Position numbers and translations under genes: made by a program. Of a DNA stretch of 29,875 bases, positions 1 to 8,676 are shown in pieces. The notes below the pieces were generated by a model. It made no database searches, was not told the origin of the DNA, and saw nothing but the letters and a program-made list of their open reading frames with translations. Every line of letters starts with the position of its first letter. The stretch's first letter is position 1. Source of the DNA: a virus; IMG/VR virus record IMGVR_UViG_3300032134_000012, positions 1 through 29,875 of that record. One strand, written 5' to 3'.

Positions 1-9
1 TTCATCGGA
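1..9. repeat. Terminal 9-base direct repeat, left copy
   Basis: The first nine bases (ttcatcgga) equal the last nine bases of the window (29867..29875). Merging them gives a 29866-base circle; plain joining adds one SDE tripeptide. Both keep the crossing gene in frame, so the repeat most likely is an assembly overlap or the edge of a terminal redundancy. Confidence 0.8.
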
Positions 10-207
10 CTTATTAAATCGATCAATAAGTTTTATGACAATGCCTTCCACGTTTTCAATGGTTGATTCCATTTTGGCGATTGCTTGCCGCACTCGATCT
101 AAATCATCGGTCTGATCTTTTTGGCTTTTGATTAAATTCATAATCATATAAGCGAACAAAGAACAAACGACTCCGATTGCTCCATATTCAGCATAAACCC
201 GCATCAT
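1..207 (-). CDS. YvrJ-like small membrane/coiled-coil protein, N-terminal part (continues at 29875)
   Basis: The frame starts at two adjacent ATGs (207 and 204) just after the stop of the upstream gene and runs off the window at base 1 without a stop. Residues about 8 to 25 form one hydrophobic helix; the rest is charged and has heptad-like spacing (DDLDRVRQAIAKMESTIENV). This layout, a short N-terminal membrane anchor and a coiled coil, resembles YvrJ/XhlA-like phage proteins, but there is no diagnostic motif. The reading frame continues exactly in phase into 29875..29771, which gives a protein of about 100 residues and shows that the window closes on itself. Function unknown; possibly lysis or membrane related. 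Confidence 0.75.
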   Translation of the reverse strand, partial: MMRVYAEYGAIGVVCSLFAYMIMNLIKSQKDQTDDLDRVRQAIAKMESTIENVEGIVIKLIDRFNKSDE

Positions 208-210
208 TGT

Positions 211-408
211 TTATTTCTCAATCTTGTTCGTGTGCGTACTATTGTAATCACGTGGTGTAGTATTGTCCGCATCTTCTTTTACGGTTTCTTCTGGTACGGG
301 TATTCCCAGTTTCTTTTCCCAATTCTTTATCGTTGGTTCCAGAGTTCCCCTGGCATCCGCAATCAGAATCACAACCGCAATCACACAATGTAAATAAAAC
401 CATGTCAC
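211..408 (-). CDS. Small single-pass membrane protein, unknown function
   Basis: I place the start at the GTG at 408, because it shares a base with the TAG stop of the upstream gene (TAGTG) and has an AAAGGAAAGG Shine-Dalgarno at the right distance; an ATG at 435 in the same frame is the alternative. The protein (about 65 residues) begins with a hydrophobic helix (WFYLHCVIAVVILIAD) and continues as a polar tail rich in Asp, Thr and Asn. It belongs to a run of membrane or exported proteins downstream of the tail genes. No family recognised; a role at the cell envelope is inferred only from the membrane segment and the neighbours. Confidence 0.65.
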   Translation of the reverse strand: MTWFYLHCVIAVVILIADARGTLEPTIKNWEKKLGIPVPEETVKEDADNTTPRDYNSTHTNKIEK

Positions 409-803
409 TAATAAACCTTTCCTTTTGAATGCCAATTAATAGCTTTTCGGACTTGTTCTGTTGTCAATTCAAGTTTCCCATCAAAATCTGCTTTCCACAC
501 TTTTACTTTCTTTCCATCTTTGAATAAAACTACGCTTGGAAAATTTCTTAATCGTAATTTTCTCGCAACATCGGGAACTTTTTTCACGGGCAATATCATC
601 ATTGTTGTCCCCATATATGCAGAATCCCCCGATACAATAAACTTTCCTTTGTAAAAATTGCTTCCATCTTCCGATGACCATGAACTGGTAAAACGAACTA
701 ACCACATCCCCTTGTAGATCGCCCCATTAAAATTGTCATCGTTCACTACTTGTTGTGCAGGTTGGGCAAATACAAATGACATTAATAATATTAGCGATTT
801 CAT
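408..803 (-). CDS. Exported thioredoxin-fold protein without catalytic cysteines
   Basis: 131 residues. Residues 1 to 13 form a short signal peptide (Lys then LILLMSFVFA, with AQ at the likely cleavage site). The rest reads as a thioredoxin fold: a WLVRFTSSW strand at 34 to 42 where the active site should follow, the cis-proline region NFPSVVLFKDGK at 87 to 98, and a C-terminal helix (TTEQVRKAI). The protein has no cysteine at all; the CxxC position reads SSWSSEDG. It therefore cannot do thiol-disulfide exchange and may act as a binding or scaffold protein in the periplasm. The gene starts by an ATGA overlap with its upstream neighbour. The thioredoxin assignment is from pattern reading. Confidence 0.7.
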   Translation of the reverse strand: MKSLILLMSFVFAQPAQQVVNDDNFNGAIYKGMWLVRFTSSWSSEDGSNFYKGKFIVSGDSAYMGTTMMILPVKKVPDVARKLRLRNFPSVVLFKDGKKVKVWKADFDGKLELTTEQVRKAINWHSKGKVY

Positions 804-1141
804 TGGACTGCAATCCTTAAGTTTGTAATCTGTCTATTTAGTTCTTTAATTTCGTCTTGAAGTCCTTCGATAGTCTCATAAAGGTCGTCTTGGTTTTCTT
901 GAAGGTTGCCCACTTGTTGTTTGTACTGCTCATAGGAAGGACTCCAGTTGAAATCACTAATCCCCTTACTTGGGTACTCTTGAGAGAATAGCGATAAAGG
1001 TACTGGCAATTCCTTTGCTTCCTGTATCTCTCCCATCATCATATAATAAAATCCGACAAGCGTTGCGATTCCTACGCCAATACTAATCATTGTTTGAATT
1101 GAAAGAGTAAATTTTGTATCTTGTGATAATTCTTGTGCCAT
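800..1141 (-). CDS. Membrane-anchored coiled-coil protein
   Basis: 113 residues. A hydrophobic helix at about 13 to 36 (MISIGVGIATLVGFYYMMM) is followed by a Pro-rich linker and a C-terminal coiled coil (about 75 to 113, LQENQDDLYETIEGLQDEI). One membrane helix plus an extended coil recalls spanin-like or tail-tip accessory proteins, but no lipobox or other marker is present. The start is a TAATG overlap with the upstream gene and the end an ATGA overlap with the thioredoxin-fold gene, so the cluster is translationally coupled. Function unknown. Confidence 0.65.
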   Translation of the reverse strand: MAQELSQDTKFTLSIQTMISIGVGIATLVGFYYMMMGEIQEAKELPVPLSLFSQEYPSKGISDFNWSPSYEQYKQQVGNLQENQDDLYETIEGLQDEIKELNRQITNLRIAVQ

Positions 1142-1446
1142 TAGTATTTAGTTCCCCAACTTTTCTTTCTATCATACACTTCTTTAGTCGTGGCATGAGT
1201 TTCTGTTTTCGCACCACCACCACCTTTACGTTCTCCATCATTTCTTGTATTAGATTGCCCACCAACACGATATTCTAAAGGTCGGTAATAGTAATCATAT
1301 CCGCCCCTATAATAATGTGGATAATCATATCGCATCCTATATCCATCGTATATAACTATCTTCTGAACAGGCTTGGCATCTTTCAATAATTCCGATACGG
1401 TGAGTCCAAACAAAGCACCGATAATAAAAAACGCGATTGCTTTCAT
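1141..1446 (-). CDS. Exported or membrane-anchored Tyr/Gly-rich protein
   Basis: 101 residues from the ATG at 1446 (TGATG overlap with the upstream tail gene; GAGGA Shine-Dalgarno). A TTG one codon earlier is a possible start. Residues 1 to 20 form a hydrophobic N-terminal segment (AIAFFIIGALFGLTV). The middle is unusual: repeated Tyr with Arg, Gly and Pro (MRYDYPHYYRGGYDYYYRPL), then a Gly run and a Lys/Thr-rich tail. The composition suggests a disordered, surface-exposed segment after a membrane anchor or signal peptide. No family recognised. Confidence 0.65.
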   Translation of the reverse strand: MKAIAFFIIGALFGLTVSELLKDAKPVQKIVIYDGYRMRYDYPHYYRGGYDYYYRPLEYRVGGQSNTRNDGERKGGGGAKTETHATTKEVYDRKKSWGTKY

Positions 1447-2537
1447 CAAAATTCTTCCTCAACGGTTAATTTTAGATTATATATCTCTGGCGCGACTTGC
1501 TGCATATCTAAACTGTTATTCGCGAACCGGCCAAAAATATGTTCAGACTCCGCATTGTCCCCTACCGAACTTTTATCAATCGAAAAAATAAATGGCAGAT
1601 GGTTTCCCGAGGTCATATTCCAAACATCGTTTACAAAATTATCATCAGCCGCTATAATATCATATTCATCTGGCATAATATCTGTGTTGTTAATAAAGCT
1701 GAATTTCATATCATAAATGATTCGGCCACCATGCATATCATATCCGGTTGAAGCCGTCGTAAAAGGCGATTTAGACGTACTCTCCGCCGTTCTACCGTAT
1801 GTTTTCAAGTTGCTGAATCGTTGCCCACCATTAGATTCTTGCAAATCGTTCATTCTGTTATATGAAATCATCCGGGTAATGTCAAGGTCTGGAGAATGTG
1901 GCATATCGTAATATTCGCCAATCATAATACAGCCGACAAACATATCCGTACTTCCCCATGTTCCATTCGTAGCGACTCCGGTGTTTGTTGTGTTGCCTTC
2001 AAATTGGATTCCCCAATATCTATTCGTTTGTTCTGCAAAGCTGACAATCGTTGATCCATCAGTTGCCGGTTCGATCACAACGCTTTTATCATTTGAAGCT
2101 GCGGTTGTTGTATCAGCATTTACGACTTCCGTTAAAGTATCATCCTCCCATGTTATATTGCCTGTATCAGCGTTTGCCCCATCTATTGCGGTAACATCAC
2201 TCGCTTCATCTCCGGCGAAGATTCTTATTTTACCAACCGCCGAAACCAGGTTGTGATTTAAAATTGCGATGTAAGATTTTTTCAATGTCGCATTTTGTGT
2301 GTCAATCGTTATTAGAACGTGTCCATCTGTATCTGCGCTTGTATCGAATGTGCATTTATTCAATGGTCGCATATCAAATAATTCTGGTTCCGATCCTGTC
2401 GTGAATGTTCCCATAAAAGTATTCCCGGCGTGTGTTGCCGTAACATCAAATTCACCATTCTGCGCCACTCCTCTTGACATTAAATAACTTATTTGATCTG
2501 TATAAAAACGTGGCGTTCCGATATTCATGTTTGCCAT
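1446..2537 (-). CDS. Distal tail / tail tip structural protein
   Basis: 363 residues, rich in Thr, Asn, Asp and Gly and poor in Lys, typical of beta-rich virion proteins. It follows directly (TAA then ATG) after the 825-residue hub-like gene and is the last gene of the tail block, the usual place for a tip or receptor-binding component. The segment around NRYWGIQFEG and the C-terminal part (MKFSFINNTDIMPDEYDII) look like folded beta domains. No catalytic motif seen. The tail assignment rests on composition and position; receptor binding is possible but unproven. Confidence 0.6.
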   Translation of the reverse strand: MANMNIGTPRFYTDQISYLMSRGVAQNGEFDVTATHAGNTFMGTFTTGSEPELFDMRPLNKCTFDTSADTDGHVLITIDTQNATLKKSYIAILNHNLVSAVGKIRIFAGDEASDVTAIDGANADTGNITWEDDTLTEVVNADTTTAASNDKSVVIEPATDGSTIVSFAEQTNRYWGIQFEGNTTNTGVATNGTWGSTDMFVGCIMIGEYYDMPHSPDLDITRMISYNRMNDLQESNGGQRFSNLKTYGRTAESTSKSPFTTASTGYDMHGGRIIYDMKFSFINNTDIMPDEYDIIAADDNFVNDVWNMTSGNHLPFIFSIDKSSVGDNAESEHIFGRFANNSLDMQQVAPEIYNLKLTVEEEF

Positions 2538-5015
2538 TTAACTTACCTTTATCGCTTTAATTGAGCATCCACTAACCGTCTTGGTAATGTCTGCAACTAT
2601 AAAATAACCGGTCATTGCGGCTCCATAAATCTTTAACGTAGATGACCAATTACTAAAATCTATTATATCACCAATCTCAAGGTGATTGTATTTCGGACGA
2701 GCGCAATTAAAATTGACCGTATCGTGCCGTTCTTTCATAATGTGTAAATATGCCGCCGCCAAAGCAGATGCGGTTGTCGAATCAATTATTTCATTGGCAT
2801 CCATTTCGAGTCGCATCGTTTGATTGTATCCGTTTACCGTAGTTCCTTGCGAAGTTGAATCGGTTGCGGTGGCTTCTGATTTGTTTTGTTTTGAACCGTA
2901 ATCGTGATTGTATCTAACCAGGATGGAATTTTTAACCGTGCCAATCGATGTTTTACCGATCTTCCCCAAATTAATATCATAAAAGTCAACGGTCTGATCG
3001 ACAGAAGAATAATCATCGGTTCGCCTTAATGTCTTGATCTTGAATTTTCCATCCCCGCCTATAAACACATAAGATAGACAAAGTTTTCCAAGTCTTTCGA
3101 GCATATCTTTTGAATTGATAAATCTGTATTGTGAGAAGGCAAACTTCACATCGCCAACCGCATCCTCATATATGTCGCCCAAAAATCCATCACTTGTATC
3201 GCCAGAAGCATCAAACGAAACGTAATCAATTTGGTCGGAAGTCAATCCGCTGATAATATAACTTTCTCCACTTGCCATAATATCCGCACCGATACTTAAT
3301 GTCGTTGCGCTATCTCTTGCCGTTACCATTGCACTTGTTTTATCTGTCTGATTGTAAAGAGTTTGTCCAACAATGCTTGTGGCAAAAGCAGCGTTAGAAT
3401 CCACTAATTTATTTGAAGTCGTGCTTGTTCCCGATCCGCTATAAAGAACACCTAATTCAGATCGTATAATATTTTCAATCATAAAAATCGGGTTTTCAAT
3501 TAGAGCAGCTTTTGTATATCCTTGATCCCTTGAGTCCGCATCTATATATGCGCCGTATAATCTTCCCTTGCCAGAACAATAAATATAATCAATAATGGAT
3601 GGCGTGAGTTTTGTTGTTGTCCTTGTGAGAATTGTTGTTTCCTCTGCATAACCAACGCCTTCATCTTCTCTTTCAAATTGCGTTCTTACTGCATATCCAC
3701 CCATCCCGCCAGGGATAATCTTTTCGTATGTTTCTTGAATCTCTTGTGCGTATGTTTTTTCCGTGTCCGGTGTGAATCCAATTTCAATTCCCATTTCATA
3801 TAGATCAAAGGAAGCCGTTCCCGAAGTTGCATCGGAATTATCTAAATCTAAAAATAAATCACTCTCAAAATCCCAATTAGTTCGTGCGGTTGCGCCAAAT
3901 AAGGTGCTAATGTTTACCGATTGATCTGCTCCGTCCCACGTCGTCGCAATATCATTGCCACCGGAATTGTTTGAAACATATAAACCGGGGTTGGGTGTGC
4001 CAGATTGAGACTTAAAATCAATTAGTAACCGGATGGAAGTATAGACTCCCAATTTTGTAATTTTTGGCACACGGTATCCCCGCACATTAACATTATCATA
4101 CGGGGCATCCATCGAACTCCCCGCCGTAGTGAAGTCTCCATCTATTTCGTTAGCATAATTCCCGGTTATATAAGTATTGTGTTTTTTTAATGGGAGATAT
4201 ACATACCAAGTACCCCCCTTGAATGATATTGTTGCCGGACCAACTTCCGTTTCAGTCGCATTAGCATCATCGACAGGAAAATACAATCCACTTTTATATC
4301 CATATATATTTTTATTATTAAGTGTACTAATGGCGTGTCCATCCACAAGGGCTTCCACTCTTGCGTTTGTGGCGTTCCATTCGTCGGATATAATGGCGGG
4401 GAATTTTGCTTTTGTAAAATGCCTATCAAATTCCGTTGTGCTTGTGGGCGCATTGCTATCTACCGAAAAATCTCCAAAAGTCAACGGGATTGGTTTGCCG
4501 ATATTGTTTGCCGGAGCATTTGTATATGTGGCTGAATCAATTTTGTTCGCGGGAATCTTTTTATGAAATCGAGTTGTATTATCGAAAAGTGTTAAGGTGG
4601 TACTGTTTTCATCGTATGATATTTCACCAGAGATAACGCCAGATGCGATCATTCGTGCGGCGGTGTCAAGTGTTGCGGTTTCGTTTGTATTTAGAAACAA
4701 TTCCCATTTGCGATTTGCAAAATTGTTAGTAGCGAGGAGGTCGGAGAATCGTTTTCCCTTGATGGAATTTTCGGTGTTAATAAGCGTAACGCCCATGTTT
4801 CCGATTGAGGTCGTGAAGTTAAAAAAATCTAATGATTGGCGGTACGTTCCCCAGGCTGTAACCAATCCGTAATATATATCCGTGCCATCCTGTCGATGGC
4901 GATCACTTACGCCAATGAAAGCCGATTCATCGTTGTAATATAATTTGAGTACCCAGAACGCCGTTGTATTTGCATTTTTGAGGGCGTTGGTAAGACCGGA
5001 ATCGAATGATAACAT
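2538..5015 (-). CDS. Large tail tip / baseplate hub-like protein
   Basis: 825 residues, the largest protein in the window and second gene after the tape measure, the standard position for a hub or tail-tip protein. The N-terminal part (1 to about 190, containing VTLINTENSIKGKRFSDLL and IPANKIDSATYTNAPANNIG) resembles tail proteins common in marine phages. A Ser/Thr/Gly-rich insert at about 535 to 605 looks like an extra beta domain. The C-terminal end has the pattern HLEIGDIIDFSNW followed by MTGYFIVADITKTVSGC, which resembles the end of hub proteins. The start abuts the stop of the tape measure. Enzyme activity was not seen. Confidence 0.7.
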   Translation of the reverse strand: MLSFDSGLTNALKNANTTAFWVLKLYYNDESAFIGVSDRHRQDGTDIYYGLVTAWGTYRQSLDFFNFTTSIGNMGVTLINTENSIKGKRFSDLLATNNFANRKWELFLNTNETATLDTAARMIASGVISGEISYDENSTTLTLFDNTTRFHKKIPANKIDSATYTNAPANNIGKPIPLTFGDFSVDSNAPTSTTEFDRHFTKAKFPAIISDEWNATNARVEALVDGHAISTLNNKNIYGYKSGLYFPVDDANATETEVGPATISFKGGTWYVYLPLKKHNTYITGNYANEIDGDFTTAGSSMDAPYDNVNVRGYRVPKITKLGVYTSIRLLIDFKSQSGTPNPGLYVSNNSGGNDIATTWDGADQSVNISTLFGATARTNWDFESDLFLDLDNSDATSGTASFDLYEMGIEIGFTPDTEKTYAQEIQETYEKIIPGGMGGYAVRTQFEREDEGVGYAEETTILTRTTTKLTPSIIDYIYCSGKGRLYGAYIDADSRDQGYTKAALIENPIFMIENIIRSELGVLYSGSGTSTTSNKLVDSNAAFATSIVGQTLYNQTDKTSAMVTARDSATTLSIGADIMASGESYIISGLTSDQIDYVSFDASGDTSDGFLGDIYEDAVGDVKFAFSQYRFINSKDMLERLGKLCLSYVFIGGDGKFKIKTLRRTDDYSSVDQTVDFYDINLGKIGKTSIGTVKNSILVRYNHDYGSKQNKSEATATDSTSQGTTVNGYNQTMRLEMDANEIIDSTTASALAAAYLHIMKERHDTVNFNCARPKYNHLEIGDIIDFSNWSSTLKIYGAAMTGYFIVADITKTVSGCSIKAIKVS

Positions 5016-6443
5016 TTACCCAATCCTCGCCTGTCCCGTATTTATGGCTTTATTTATGGCCGGAATAATACTATTGGCAGCGAAATTATGATCGATGACA
5101 CCCATACCCCCGAAGTTCTGATTGATTGTAATTTTACTGGAAGATGCTGCTCCCGCACTTGGTGCGTTTTGTGTAGGAGATGCACCGAATAAGAATGAGC
5201 CAATCCCCCCCAAAATTCCACCAAAATCAAATCCTTTAGATGCGTTCATAAAAAAATCAAGCAATTTGGCTTGGGCAACCATGATCGTTAATTGGACGAC
5301 GGCACGTTTTAATGATTCGGTTATATTGTCCCCCATGACCGCAGACGTTAAAAGGGATGCTGACGTTTGGGCTGCGAATTTAGCCATCTTCTCTCTTATC
5401 TCTTTTTCTTCGGCTGCTTTGTCTGCCAATTTCTTTTGGGCTGCCAAATAATCAGCAGATACTTGTTTTGTTCTTTCTACTCTTTCGGCTTCAGCCTTTT
5501 GCATTTGTTCAATGGATAGCAATACAGCTAATTTTTGTTTATCAAGATCAAGAAAGAATCGAGCGTTTTGTAATTGTTCTTTCTCATGATCGTTTATTCC
5601 GCCTTTAAATCTTTCTTGGACAATCAAATCATCGATAATTATTTTATTTGCCGCAATTTGTGCTTCGAGAAGTTCTTTAGTATTTCTTTCAATTTCACCA
5701 ACTACATTCCCAAATTTTAATAGGTTATTTAATCCATCTACAAAGGATTCAGTCCATTCCGCTGCTCCTTTTAATGCTTTAGCGACACCTATTACAATTG
5801 GTGCTAATACGTCTCCAAGTGCTTCAGCGGCATCCCCGGCAGCATTTTTCATTTGCTCAATCGATCCTGCCATTGTATTCGTTTGTGCTAAAGCCTGTCC
5901 GCCGAACATATCAGTTAGGTTTCCAGTTAAGGAATCAAGTCTTTCTGTCGATCCCGCAGCACCTTCAACCGCTACGCCATATCTGCTCATGGCATTCATG
6001 GATGTTCCGAAAGTTCTTCCAACAAGTGCGGCCGCTGCATTTAAATCGGTCCCGGTTGCGGCAGCATAATCCAATGTCGCCGCTGTTAATTTTTTAAGCG
6101 CATTTTCATCTTTTGTAAACGCAGCCATAAGTGCCATTGCTTCAATCGTTGCTTCGTCTCCAAACATAGTGACTTTCTGAAGCGATGAAGCATAGCTCAA
6201 TAAGGTTTTAGAAGTTTTGCCTAAAGCGGCCTGAAGTTTTTTCTCGGCCAATTCTTGTTTTGCCGATAAATCGATTACTGTGCGTAATCCGCTGATTAAT
6301 CCTTTAGCAGCAAAGAAAAGCGCACCGGCTTTGGCGGCGGCTTTCCCCATGCTCGCCATTCCACCTTCAACACCTTTGAGGTCTTTCTTGGCTTTCTTCG
6401 CCCCTTGAGTACGGACTTTAAGATTGAGTTTTTTATCAGCCAT
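5016..6443 (-). CDS. Tail tape measure protein
   Basis: 475 residues. It begins with a Lys-rich helix (KLNLKVRTQGAKKAKKDLKG) and a Gly/Ala segment (GALFFAAKGLISGL), continues as long Ala-rich helices with the typical ALVGRTFGTSMNAM-like region, then a hydrophobic stretch around LAPIVIGVAKALKGAAEW, a coiled region (about 250 to 360), and a Gly/Phe-rich segment near 402 to 418. It follows two small genes in the tail-chaperone position and precedes the hub, the classic order. At about 1.5 angstrom per residue the length implies a tail of about 70 nm, short for a siphovirus. It overlaps the upstream gene by 8 bases. Confidence 0.88.
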   Translation of the reverse strand: MADKKLNLKVRTQGAKKAKKDLKGVEGGMASMGKAAAKAGALFFAAKGLISGLRTVIDLSAKQELAEKKLQAALGKTSKTLLSYASSLQKVTMFGDEATIEAMALMAAFTKDENALKKLTAATLDYAAATGTDLNAAAALVGRTFGTSMNAMSRYGVAVEGAAGSTERLDSLTGNLTDMFGGQALAQTNTMAGSIEQMKNAAGDAAEALGDVLAPIVIGVAKALKGAAEWTESFVDGLNNLLKFGNVVGEIERNTKELLEAQIAANKIIIDDLIVQERFKGGINDHEKEQLQNARFFLDLDKQKLAVLLSIEQMQKAEAERVERTKQVSADYLAAQKKLADKAAEEKEIREKMAKFAAQTSASLLTSAVMGDNITESLKRAVVQLTIMVAQAKLLDFFMNASKGFDFGGILGGIGSFLFGASPTQNAPSAGAASSSKITINQNFGGMGVIDHNFAANSIIPAINKAINTGQARIG

Positions 6444-6843
6444 TATCTTTCTTTGATTTTTCTGCCATACAGGCGTTTATTTCCATATCTATAATTGAAA
6501 AACAATCCAATCGGTGCGCTGAAATATTGTCGAGTTCTCCAAGAGATACGTTGAATCTGGTTGTGTAATTATATTCGTTAATCATTTCCATCATCCAGGG
6601 TTCGACAATTTGATTGCAGTCTGCGAAGAACGGAACAGAATAGTACAAAATTTGACCATCTGTAAAGTCTTTGCTTGGTTCACACGTTTCATCTATTATG
6701 CTCCATATATCATCAACTGTTTGCACTCGCACCGGATCGTGTTTGTAAGTAACCGGGAGTTTCGCCACCGTATAGGGGAGGCTTCTATATATGTCACGCG
6801 GTTCGGGAAAGCCAAATTGCCATGCCCAAACCGCAAGGCTCAA
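6436..6843 (-). CDS. Probable tail assembly chaperone (GT-like partner)
   Basis: 135 residues starting with TTG inside a TTGA overlap with the previous gene, directly upstream of the tape measure. This is where siphophages keep their second tail-assembly-chaperone frame. It contains aromatic-rich segments (VWAWQFGFPEPRDIY) and an acidic C-terminal half. No strong Shine-Dalgarno precedes the TTG, so translation may depend on coupling or on a -1 frameshift from the upstream gene. The assignment rests mainly on position. Confidence 0.6.
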   Translation of the reverse strand: MSLAVWAWQFGFPEPRDIYRSLPYTVAKLPVTYKHDPVRVQTVDDIWSIIDETCEPSKDFTDGQILYYSVPFFADCNQIVEPWMMEMINEYNYTTRFNVSLGELDNISAHRLDCFSIIDMEINACMAEKSKKDNG

Positions 6844-7112
6844 CCCCCGGAATCTTTTTTTGCCGGTTCAATCCCCAGGTATTCCAAGAATACCGCTTGA
6901 AGGACTTCATCGACTTTAGCCATGTCCATATCCTTGAAATCGTTTTCACCTAAACCGGCGATCGCTCCCACTCTTTCAAGGACCTCGTAATATGACTCCA
7001 CATCCATCTTGCCATCCCACCAAACTTTCGCGTTGAGTTTATGTAACTCTCGCCGTTCAGCGTATGTGCAATCATTTACATCCCATTCTTTTTTCCCAAC
7101 CTTAACAATCAT
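6840..7112 (-). CDS. Probable tail assembly chaperone (G-like)
   Basis: 90 residues, small and acidic, lying between the tail tube and the tape measure. It has the look of a phage G/gp13-type chaperone: a short N-terminal strand (MIVKVGKKEWDVND), then helices (YAERRELHKLNAKVWW), ending in DSGG. The stop (TGA) is preceded by a run of five G residues on the coding strand, and the next frame is -1 relative to it, so a frameshift fusion is possible. Function inferred from position and size. Confidence 0.6.
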   Translation of the reverse strand: MIVKVGKKEWDVNDCTYAERRELHKLNAKVWWDGKMDVESYYEVLERVGAIAGLGENDFKDMDMAKVDEVLQAVFLEYLGIEPAKKDSGG

Positions 7113-7130
7113 TTAGACCTCCCTAATTTA

Positions 7131-8120
7131 TCAAGTTGCTTTTATTGTAATCAGAGCATTTGAACCGTCTGCCGTTGCTTTGAACGGTAAATCAATAAAT
7201 ACCCCGCTATCTGTACTCGTATGAGAATATCCCGTGTATTTAGCCGTTGGAATATTAAAATTAATTGCCGAGCCGTCACCTATATCAATCGCAACAGAAG
7301 TTCCGGCTGTGAAATCAGCTATTGTATCAGTTACGTTATCATCCAATTTCGCACTTACGTTTCCGGTGACTTCAATCATTCCACCCCGCATATAAGACGA
7401 AGGTTCAGCTTCAATCGAATTGACTGTTTCATATCCAACCCTTGTTGCGGGATTAGAAATCGTAACATCAAAATTGCTTAACACTACATTATCGCCGCCA
7501 ATAGTCATCGTCGTACAATCAAAAAATCCTTCAGTATAATCGGATGCTGTGGCATTCGCTGAAGTACCTTCTGTACCGATCACGGGTTGATAGCCAGACC
7601 AGAAAGTCCCACTTGCGGTTAATCTTCCACCGTTAGCCGTTGGGTTCATACTCAATGTTAATTCTTGAAGAATTGACGAAAACATCAATTTATCTTCATC
7701 TGCATCCGGTGAAGAAATAACGATACAGGCATATTGTCCCGTTGTCGCTCCTTGTTCATAAGCTACTGTGGCTTGAGTTCCTGTCATTGCCGCCGTTACT
7801 GCGGGAGTTGCATCTTCAGTTACCAGTTGCAATAGAAGTTGTATAACCGCTTCGTTTTCAATTACGTAATCACTAAATGACCACGTAAAAGTACCGCCTT
7901 TAAATATAGCGATATGATCTGTCGGCCTTTGAACTCTTTGTCCAGATCGGATTGCATCCGCAAAAGTTGAACCGGCTGAATAATCAATATCATTCACTTC
8001 CGGTGTTCTTAATTTATACAGCGTACCCGATACAACATTAACACCTAAAGCATCTGATTGCAAAGATATATACGATTCAAATTGCTTACCGGAATAGACT
8101 GTGTTGTCTAAACTTGCCAT
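7131..8120 (-). CDS. Major tail tube protein
   Basis: 329 residues, rich in Thr, Ser, Ala, Gly and Asp. It lies after the tail completion gene and before the chaperone pair and tape measure, where the tail tube gene sits. Segments such as LTLSMNPTANGGRLTASGTFWSG and the NVVLSNFDVTISNPATRVG region read as alternating beta strands of a tube protein with an added domain. A good AAGGAA Shine-Dalgarno precedes the ATG. A small hairpin (8144..8158) separates it from the previous gene. Confidence 0.78.
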   Translation of the reverse strand: MASLDNTVYSGKQFESYISLQSDALGVNVVSGTLYKLRTPEVNDIDYSAGSTFADAIRSGQRVQRPTDHIAIFKGGTFTWSFSDYVIENEAVIQLLLQLVTEDATPAVTAAMTGTQATVAYEQGATTGQYACIVISSPDADEDKLMFSSILQELTLSMNPTANGGRLTASGTFWSGYQPVIGTEGTSANATASDYTEGFFDCTTMTIGGDNVVLSNFDVTISNPATRVGYETVNSIEAEPSSYMRGGMIEVTGNVSAKLDDNVTDTIADFTAGTSVAIDIGDGSAINFNIPTAKYTGYSHTSTDSGVFIDLPFKATADGSNALITIKAT

Positions 8121-8160
8121 TTTTTATTTCCTTTTTTGTTTTTATGATGTATCATCATCT

Positions 8161-8676
8161 TTATGTAAAAATTTCTGTTACCGTACAATTGAAAGCCATA
8201 TTCGCTCTCCATAAATCAAGATTATCTTCGTCTTGTTCATAAGTAACTGATTCGATTCGTCCATCGTGATATTTATAAACACCCGATGGCGAGTAACTTG
8301 TGTTGTTATGTATTAACCTTTTTAAATGTTCGGCGGTGCTTGTCAATTGTGTTTTGACACTTTTAAATCCACCGCCACGCATTAAAGTATATACAATGTC
8401 CATATCATAGCTTCGAGATTCACCAGAAGCAAAGTATTCAATCAATGTATCTTCCTGTGGATCAATTACAAAAGATTGATTGCCGCGATGTTCATCAAAT
8501 ATGGGAATTTTAAATTCTGTATTAATAATATCCTGTAATGATTCTATTACATTTTCATAAACGACATTGGCATAACTATCTGAATCATCAGTACCAGTGG
8601 CAAACGTAGTTCCAGTTACAGAACTCCAAAGTTCGTATGTCTCTGCCCAAAGTGGTGATTGAATATTTAATGCCAT
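8161..8676 (-). CDS. Tail terminator / completion protein
   Basis: 171 residues, between the connector-like gene and the tail tube. It has the helix-then-beta layout of tail completion proteins (MALNIQSPLWAETYELW, then IESLQDIINTEFKIPIFDEH). The start is a TAATG overlap with the upstream gene. No catalytic motif. The terminator assignment follows from size and order (connector, completion, tube); a neck protein is the main alternative. Confidence 0.6.
   Translation of the reverse strand: MALNIQSPLWAETYELWSSVTGTTFATGTDDSDSYANVVYENVIESLQDIINTEFKIPIFDEHRGNQSFVIDPQEDTLIEYFASGESRSYDMDIVYTLMRGGGFKSVKTQLTSTAEHLKRLIHNNTSYSPSGVYKYHDGRIESVTYEQDEDNLDLWRANMAFNCTVTEIFT

Noticed and set aside
1-9. Cohesive (cos) ends
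   Set aside because: The repeat lies inside a coding gene, far from the terminase genes, and the gene reads through it.
1373-1591. Plus-strand ORFs across the window (for example 4177..4566, 15674..16060, 17709..18098)
   Set aside because: All lie antisense to well-supported minus-strand genes, have no family pattern and no consistent ribosome sites.
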